NCBI GenBank assembly: GCA_903813345.2
Contig: CAIIXF020000007.1
Coordinates: 18,651,564-18,715,563, forward strand
Source of the DNA: Owenia fusiformis
Lineage: Eukaryota; Annelida; Polychaeta; Sabellida; Oweniidae
Length of the DNA stretch: 64,000 nucleotides
Reading direction: 5' to 3'
Both the position numbers and the translations under genes were made by a program. Below are positions 56,345 through 64,000 of the stretch, one piece after another (the first letter of the stretch is position 1; each line of letters begins with the position of its first letter). The notes under the pieces were generated by a model. That model saw nothing but the letters and a program-made list of their open reading frames with translations, was not told the origin of the DNA and did not search any database.

Positions 56345-57732
56345 TAAATAAAGGTCGTGTACTGGGAAGTTTTGGATATGGGGTTTATCCAGAGGGATAT
56401 ATGGATATCTACCTGAGGGACTGTAGGGATAAACCCCATATCCAAACTGACTGTACATCACTGCTTTATCTTATATCCAGTGGAGTTTTCTTTATTTTTT
56501 CTAATTTATCTTCAACATTTTTTCAAAAAATGTTTCAAATTTTTTTCTAATTTCTTTTCAACATTTTTCCTCAAACATTTTTTTCAACTTTTTTTTAAAG
56601 CGGGAAGATACGAGGGTTGATCATAAAGTTCTAATATCTCTCTAATTTCTTCATTTTTCAATATATTCTAATGAAATTTTCACAGAATGTGCAGCATAGA
56701 ATGTCTTATTAATTCAGCAAAAAATATTTAGTTTTAACAGAAATATTAAATAAGAAATGGTTACCATAGAAATGGGAAATCAAGGCACCCGGGGCAAATA
56801 AAAGTAATTGAGAGAATGAGCTTAACCAACCATGTATTTGTACGTAATAAACTCTCATGAATTACCAAACACGTTAAAATTTTAACTTGAATATGTTGTA
56901 AAGTGCTTTAAGAATTAAATAAATCGATCATGTAAATTGTGTGCTGTCATAGGGGGTGCTTTCATGCTCCATTAGATGTGATACCAGAGTCTAAGACGCA
57001 AAGCTAATGATCAGAAATGACTGAGTAAGAGGATGCAAAAGATGCAGACATCTTCAGGAAATAAAATTCATACTGAAAAAATGTTAAGTTAAGTTTGTAA
57101 GATCCTTTGGTCAGACTAAACATGATCTAAAACAAATATATTGCTAAGATTTCAACAAAATTGGTGTGGTCTGTACATGTTAAAAATGAACTAAAGGGGC
57201 AAAATCAATTTTCCTCAAGATATTTGACAAAACAGTCATGGGGTCTAACAGTCACTTCAAATGAAGCATAACAATCATCCATTATGAGATCACACAATTC
57301 ACATGACCATTATAATAGTTCACAACAGTTAAGAGCCCATATTATTTGACTATTTAATGTGTTTGATAGCTTATTTGACAACTTATCATGCATTGAAACA
57401 TGGTTAAACATGATATTCGAGCTAGTTTTTTTATTTGCCCCGGGTGCCTTGATTTCAAGTTACTATGGCAACCATTTCTTATTTAATGTTTCTGTTATTC
57501 TAAATATTGTTGGCTGGATTAATAAAACATTCCATGCTGCGCATTCTGTGAAAATTTCATTTGAAAATATTGAAAAATAAAGAAATAAGAGAGATATTAT
57601 GAGAACTTTATGATCAACCCTCGTATGCCCTGGAGAGAGATATATAGAGGTTCTGGATATGCCTCAAATTCAGGATACAGGATATATCTTACCAACTTAT
57701 CTCCCTAAAATTCTACTTGGCATAGGATAAAT
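56345..57732. repeat. Second palindromic repeat pair, interrupted, between ICA1 exons 1 and 2
   Basis: The phrases 'tgtactgggaagttttgg', 'ggggtttatccagagg', 'tatccagtggagtttt', 'ttctggatatg' and 'tctacttggcataggataaa' match the pair at 52258-52612. The second unit is split by the mariner-type element at 56611-57623. Confidence 0.75.
56611..57623. mobile_element. 1.0-kb mariner-type element with TA target duplication
   Basis: The ends are CGAGGGTTGATCATAAAGTT and its inverse, flanked by TA. Inverted arms of about 200 bases include 'gcacccggggcaaataaa' facing 'tttatttgccccgggtgc'. The interior (56820-57410) shows no transposase; the 73-codon frame at 57359 is arm sequence. The sequence at 52485-52500 shows the site without the insert. 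Confidence 0.82.
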
Positions 57733-57969
57733 ACCTTTATCGCATACTTGGATGTGTTATGGGTACATAAAGCCGGTTTGTAAAAACTCTAAACGGGCAG
57801 ATATACAAGTAGTATATCAGCCCGCTACGTCACAATCGCTGTTCGCATATTGGTTAATTCTTTGTAACATTCGCATAATTACTGTAAACGTCAATGGAAA
57901 AAATCACGATCACAATCTGTTTGATGCTTTAAAGAACGGAAGGAGCTCGAGTTATAGTAAAATACGTTA

Positions 57970-58440
57970 AAATGGCGGCCATTTTTTAAAATGGCCACCT
58001 TCTACCAAAAGTGTCTTTAGACAGTGTGCAATGTTTATAGTATTCACATACCAAATATGAACAAAATCGCTCCACTACTTTTCGAGTTACAGCAAAACTC
58101 GTAATATAACGAGTGAAGGCCGCCATTTTTCAAGATGGCTGCCATGTGCTTCTTTAATATCTACATTTCTAGCTTTATTAATGTCCTATATAATTTTTTT
58201 ACATCTAAAACATATTGCTATTACAGTTTTACATATTGCACCTAAATTACTGTAAATTCGGCACTAAAATGGCCGCCATTTTGAAATGAGCGGCCATTTT
58301 GAAAATCCATAGGGTATATGTGTACAAAATATGAACAAAATCGGGCCAACGGTATTTGAGTTATTGCCCGGACGGACGGACGTACGTACGGACGGACGGA
58401 CGGAGGCGTTCCCTATATCCCTCCGAACTTCGTTCAATGG
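57970..58440. repeat. CCATTTTGAA-family repeat with a (GGAC)n tract, ICA1 intron 1
   Basis: It contains 'aaatggcggccatttttt', 'aaatggccgccattttgaaa', 'aaatatgaacaaaatcgggc' and a microsatellite of GGAC/GTAC units at 58371-58404. It is related to the copies at 930, 8975, 11690 and 42240. Confidence 0.6.
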
Positions 58441-59088
58441 GATAATAAACGCATATGTAAATCATAAAATCAACAAACAAATATTCAATTTTCACATATG
58501 TTTGGGAATCTTTCATATTGAAACTTCCAGAACTTACAACTTGTAATACAAGGAAATCATTCAGTTTCACGGTTCATATTTTACCTCTTGGATATTGTGC
58601 TAAATGCTCAATGGTTGACGCATCAAAGGCGATCCCGTTTCATTGAAATTTGTGTTCTAACTTCTTTAAGGTAATTAAGACTCCCAATCTTCAGGTAACT
58701 CTCATATTTCAAGTACTTCTGACCTAGTCAAGCCATAAAAGTAGTAGGAGGCTTATTTTCGCGAATGGACCATACAGATTGTGAGTCGCATGCACAATAG
58801 CCATGAAGATAAGAAAGGGACATTTCACTTTCATAACCTGTTGTATATAATCAGCTTATAGGAGAATTTTCCACAGATCACTGATCTCAGATCTGTGATC
58901 ACTCAAAATTTTTCAGCTGTTGGCACTTCTCTGCTTGTTTCAACAAACTACAATTAAGTTTTCTTCAACCGTCTCAAATGGCTTTAAAAGGTTGATGGCA
59001 ATACCCTGGTTACCTCTGGCGTATTGTTGCTTCCATAACTTATAGACATTCCCCATAAATAAATATTGAATAAATTTATAATATTTAC

Positions 59089-59110
59089 CTTCTGCCATTT
59101 TGTTGGATTC
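59089..59110 (-). other. ICA1: ICA1 untranslated first exon (3' boundary)
   Basis: The exon ends at GAAG|GTAAAT (59089). Its reading frame ATGGCAGAAG does not continue into the ICA1 frame. The upstream limit and transcription start are unknown; the interval given covers only the part that can be argued. The next exon starts at 56284. Confidence 0.55.
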
Positions 59111-62100
59111 CGGAATTTAACGAATCATACGGAAAGTACCGAGGGCAATGTTATGCACTGAACGAAGTCGCATGAATTTATTACCACTATCCGGTAATTT
59201 TCCTCTTTCAGTCTTTGCTTCGGGTAGCAACGTTCCCTTACAGCTCTTATAAGCTCAGTGAAAACTTTTAGAAGCCAACTTTGACGTGTATTTGGAACAA
59301 AGGTCATAAAATCGGAGCATTCCCCCGGGTATCCTTTAAAAAGTTTGCAATACACAGTCCATAAACTCCACACCTATCACCGACTAGGTTATCAATGCAT
59401 AATGCTATTAGCCTAATTGATACAATAAAAGGGAGTAAGTAATTGATTGAATATGCAAATCTTTTACATCAAATGTCTGTTTAGACTCGATTTTTGTATA
59501 TGCAAAATATTGAAATGTGTACTTTAATTACTTCCGGTAAAAGTCAAAATAACTTTTTCACGATTAGTTTGTATATCTATTTTGTAGGTTATAAAGGCAT
59601 ATGCAACCTGTGATATATGGTAAGCTGTATTTCAATATATGTTTATTCATCCCAGATAAGTAATTTCAATATATGGAGTAAAGGTAATGATATCTGCATT
59701 TCTGAAGTTGCATTGATTTTCAAGACAAGTCAAGAAAAGAAATTCATGATGAACAAAGCCAAGTGTTGAATTAAAGATAAAGGGATCACAAACAAAAATA
59801 ATCACCAAATAAATGCAAAATTTCCTTTCATTGCATCTTGTACAGCTTCATCATCGCCCCTGGCTCTTGGTTCATGTAGCTAATATCAGTGGCATAATAC
59901 CAGGATAATGATTGCAGGTACGTGAGGCCTGAGACTGAGCAAAACTAGGGGGTCATGGCATGCCTCGGGGAAATTTTTTGATTTTAGCCCTTACATGGTG
60001 CGTTCTAAGTGATATCAGACTGTGTAATGGGGCATTGTTTATTTATTGTATACATTGTTATGCTTTATTTTGTTTTACTTTTTTCCAACAATTTATTTTT
60101 TGATCCATCATTTAGGGTACGCATCTGCGTACCCTCACGTATGCCTGGTTACGCGCTTGATATTGTTGTCAATTTAAAGCCCTGTTTGAATATGTTGATA
60201 TATTTACCTGTAGATGTGAGATCTGCATTGAAATAAATCTCAGACCTTACATGTATAACAACCAATTCAGCGCCCCTTATAGGCTTTTTTCCTTTGAGGC
60301 AGGACTTTTTATGTTTAAATATTGTACCATATTAATAACAAAATAAGCTTTACCAGTACAGTTTATGGAAAGTAGCGTTTCTTTCATCCTAGTGAGGAAG
60401 ATACAATTTTTGTTTTTGGAATTGAACGATTGATGCAAACTTCAGTAAACATGCCACAATGTTATATTTTTTTCTTTTGTAACAAAGTTATCTAAACTAC
60501 ACTACATTCTAAGTTTATGAACAATGCTAACTTCTCTGATTTCACTCCAAATTTAAGAAGATGATTCAATTTGGAACTTGTTATGTTGTTTAGGATTTCT
60601 TCTCAAGCTTTGATATGTTCAGAAAGTAAGTTTGAACAAAAGTCATTTGATGGTGTAAATAAAAGGTTAAAATCAGTTGAAAGCATGATTGGTTTCTTAA
60701 GAATCAGAATCAATGACACTTCACTTTTAAGTTCATGTATGTGTTAAAAGATGTCACTTAACTTCTTTTTTAATATTTCATCATGAAATCCCTGAACATT
60801 AATGTATATTAGATTGTAGCAAGCACAATTTTGATATGTTCATATGGACCTGAATTGTATATAGTCTTAGTCACAGACTTTTTTGAAATCCCATCATCAA
60901 AGGATAACAAATATTGAGTTCTTTATTCCTTAAAGAATCATTTGATCTTCCAATCAGAAACCTTGAAATGTATCATGTTGTAGATGTCCTCGTCTTATCA
61001 GTTACCACTGTACTGTCTACCTATTACCTTTATTGTGCTCATATATTTCTTGTCAATATAAATAATGCATAAAACTCTTAATGTATTATTTTACTGTTAG
61101 CATCTAGGTTCCAGGTTGATTGAGTTTCTGCTTCTTTCACATAAATATACATTTGTAATCTGTTAGAGAGGGTTCATATTTTGATTTTGATTCGAATGAT
61201 GATTACAAATGTGCAATGCACCAAGATATATGAAACAGTCTGGTCTCTTACATATTTGCACAGAAGATTGAAAACTGGTTCTGAAGTAATTATTGGTCAT
61301 ACGTTTATTTGGAGTTTTTCATGTTTGTATAATTAATTGAAATATAAAGAACCTTGACATTTAAATGTTTCTTTTCATAAAAATTAATGGTTGATCTTCA
61401 AACATATTTTTTTATGTGACATTCATCATGCATTAGGTCTGTTTTTTGTATCTCTGTATAAAAGTTCACATTGATCTCTAAGCAAAAGTAAAACTTGCTT
61501 TGCTATATTTTACTCTTTTGTACAAAAAAACACTAGACAACCTAGACAGATGAATGATTAGGGGGTCATGTCGAGATGTTCTTAGTTGCTTAAAAATATA
61601 TTTGATTTTGTTGGTTTAACACCCTCAAAATTAGAACATTTGTTTTTCTCATTCACTCTTGATCTTTGAGCATGATATTTTTTTACACTTTTGAAAGGTG
61701 ATGAATATTAACAAAACTGTTTTCTCCTGTTTGGTTATTTGGTTACCTTGATGGTTTTCACCACTACCCTTGAATATATTTTTAATGTTAACAAACTATC
61801 AATATGTTTAGACATACTCCTCATTCTGTTAACATAGACCATCTGATCAGAGTATCTTGGATTTTACATGTATATTGTAACATCTGTGCAAACGTCTATA
61901 TAAGAACATATTTAATTTTGATTGAGTTTTTAGTTTCAAAAGTTCAATCGTAAAGTATGCTTAATGAGACTTAACATGTGTCAGCATTGAATGAGACTTG
62001 TGTCTTGGCAGAGATCCAGGACTTCATCAGCATAGTTTGTAGTATTAGTAGCTGTAGTCTAGGTTTACCCTAGGCCTACCTGGAAAATGGGGTAAATAGA

Positions 62101-63428
62101 TATGGAACATTCACTTGGATTAAGAAATTAAAAATGGACTAGTTGTCTATATAGGTATGAATGTTTTTTAAATTGATTTTTGTTTTTTTTCAAAATGATG
62201 TATACTACAATTACAAGTTTCTCTCTGGACCTTGGCATTTGTACATACATATTTATTTAGATGAAAATATACCAGTTTTGAAGAAACTTTCAGAAATTAT
62301 TAAATCATGATTGAAGCAGAGACAAAATGCATCAATATGCCTTTAGGATTTATGACATAATTGTTATAAATGAATGATGAATCCTCAAAAGTAGAATATA
62401 TTACAAATAAATGTCATTAACAATGAAAAAAATGATTATAAAAACAGAACTCTTTGATATCTTGATGGCATCATATGAGAGGCTAGTCACCATACATAAT
62501 TGATTTTCTGACAAAACTATCTTTTATCTTAATTTAATACCCACATAAGCTAAAATTATACATTTGAATATCATATTATTTTTTACATTACTGTATAATC
62601 AATACTGTAATATGGTCTGGAAGAAGCATTTTAATTGTAATAAAGTTTTTTTGTGACATTTAATTGAAGTAGATGTAGCTATTAATCAAATCTGTGACAT
62701 ATTCTGGTGCTTGCTTCCATGTCTCAGTGGAATAGAAAAAACAATTGGTATACATTTGAGATTTGAATAAAGGGTGCCTATAAAGGAATAAAAATTTGTA
62801 AACAATGAAATATATTATAATGAATGAGTTAAGCCATCAACTGAGCCATTTTCTACAAATTCCTTATATCTTTACCAGAATACTTTTATCTCATCTTAGA
62901 TCATAAGCAGAGTACTGAGATATTCTCCTAAATATAGATATATTGATCATAAATAATTATATCCTGTTCTGATGTCAACCAAAGGACATTCTTTCCATAT
63001 ATCACTAAGAAATTGCTTTCTGCACAAGGTCTGGCATCTGCCACAATAGTACTATCTTTACTATAATTGAAGCACAATCAAATTAAATTATGGTATAAGC
63101 CACCGTATATCATTGATTAATCAACTAGATCAAAATCTTTATGTCTGTTTTCTCCAAACTATTTCATGAATGTCAATGGTTAGAATACCAGTCCCATTGA
63201 TATGATAAAAGAAAATACATTAATATCTTAAAAGCCAAAGAGGCTAGTAATTACAACCCTCATGTAAACGAAGCTCTCTTTTGAGAATCAAATAAAACAA
63301 TTGGAAATGGCTTGAATCAAACCTCTGGTCTCTCAAATGCCTAGTACATCTCAGCCAATCAGCTGGGAATATTTAAGTGCATTAATTTAATGTATATGGT
63401 CAGCTGAGCAGAAGCATTATTTTACAGT

Positions 63429-63725
63429 GCATTATGGTTTCATAATGAACCGTGCAGTGCCATTATTATTGGTAAAAGATTGAAATCATCACATTGCATT
63501 ATGGTTTCATAAAGAACCAAGCAGTGCTATTATTGGTAAAAGAGTGAGATCATCACATTGCATTATGGTTTCATAAAGAACCGTGCAGTGCCATTATTAT
63601 TGGTAAAAGAGTGAGATCATCACATTGCATTATGGTTTCATAAAGAACCAAGCAGTGCCACTGTTGGTAAACAAGTGAGATCATCACTGTGCATTATGGT
63701 TTCATAAAGAACTAGACAATGTCAT
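63429..63725 (+). repeat. 64/67-bp tandem repeat, five units
   Basis: 'gcattatggtttcata' recurs at about 63429, 63496, 63560, 63627 and 63691, so the steps alternate 67, 64, 67, 64. The difference is one extra 'att' triplet in the phrase 'ccattattattggtaa'. Alternation suggests that the true unit is a 131-base dimer. Confidence 0.85.
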
Positions 63726-63794
63726 TTTTGGAGTGATTGTATAGTTGAATTGCAATAAAGAACCCTGTATCATTCTTTATTGGATTTAACCCTT

Positions 63795-63870
63795 TCACGA
63801 CGATAGGCTCCATATGGAGCCCTATTATGTAATACCTTTCAGGACGATAGGCTCCTTTTGGCACCATTAT
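63795..63870 (+). repeat. Two short copies of a 'ttcacgacgataggctcc' motif
   Basis: 'cctttcacgacgataggctc' at about 63791 and 'cctttcaggacgataggctc' at about 63836 are 45 bases apart. The first includes the perfect palindrome GGCTCCATATGGAGCC at 63806-63821. Confidence 0.6.
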
Positions 63871-64000
63871 TTTTATTTATATACATCAATGAAATGACAA
63901 TATCTCCAGTTCTATTCAGTATTTTTACACCAAATTTTGACAAGTTGTTCTTATGTGATAATCCTTACTAAAAATTGTATATCAGTGATGAAATCCAAGG

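Larger units (their letters stand above)
59111..64000. other. Region upstream of ICA1, no supported gene
   Basis: The first few hundred bases should contain the ICA1 promoter, but no clear TATA box or motif stands out. An 82-codon minus-strand frame at 59373-59125 ends just before exon 1 and has no homology. From 59400 to 63400 the sequence is AT-rich and largely free of the repeat families seen elsewhere; it could be untranslated sequence of a neighbouring gene, which I cannot show. A perfect palindrome, GGGTACGCATCTGCGTACCC, is at 60115-60134. Confidence 0.5.

Noticed and set aside
59089-59098. Exon 1 ATG (Met-Ala-Glu) as the ICA1 start codon
   Set aside because: Joined to either the 56284 or the 55775 acceptor it gives the wrong phase; the in-frame start is in the exon ending at 56157.
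59125-59373. 82-codon minus-strand frame directly upstream of ICA1 exon 1
   Set aside because: No recognisable family. It could be a long leader frame if transcription starts above 59373, but nothing shows that; left unannotated.

Overview
This is a 64 kb piece of an animal nuclear genome. It is AT-rich, has long introns with GT..AG junctions, and is loaded with inverted-repeat transposons. Repeat types and protein similarity suggest a marine invertebrate, perhaps a mollusc or another lophotrochozoan; the species cannot be fixed from sequence alone. Nothing looks prokaryotic, and almost all long open frames are chance or repeat-derived.

Four genes could be assembled by hand from exon homology, splice signals and matching intron phases. 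(1) The first coding exon of a GLCCI1/FAM117-family gene lies at 14240-13988 on the minus strand and runs off the left edge. (2) UMAD1, an ESCRT-I-associated UMA-domain protein, has four exons on the minus strand at 26914-22012 (185 aa). (3) RPA3, the 14-kDa subunit of replication protein A, has three exons on the plus strand at 33744-41865 (122 aa), with an NRF-1-type palindrome and an E2F-type site just upstream. (4) ICA1 (ICA69), an arfaptin-homology/BAR protein of Golgi and secretory-granule traffic, has thirteen coding exons on the minus strand at 56161-44682 (660 aa), plus an untranslated first exon at about 59.1 kb. RPA3 and ICA1 are convergent, each with an AATAAA signal. UMAD1 and RPA3 are head to head.

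The same four genes cluster at human 7p21.3. RPA3-UMAD1-GLCCI1 have the same order and relative orientation there; only ICA1 sits on the other side. The window is therefore an ancient animal linkage block whose introns and spacers have been filled by transposons.

Layout: 1-14.0 kb GLCCI1 intron with dispersed repeats; 14.2-22.0 kb spacer with a tRNA-like SINE head, a 91-bp satellite, a 49-bp/297-bp higher-order repeat and a related inverted array; 22.0-26.9 kb UMAD1 with three hAT-like elements in its introns; 26.9-33.7 kb spacer with a foldback element caught beside its own empty site; 33.7-41.9 kb RPA3, whose second intron holds a four-level nest of mobile elements; 42-44.7 kb spacer; 44.7-59.1 kb ICA1, with an intronic minisatellite made largely of AGGTCA half-sites and a 54-bp duplication that creates two in-frame splice acceptors; 59.1-64 kb spacer with a terminal tandem repeat.
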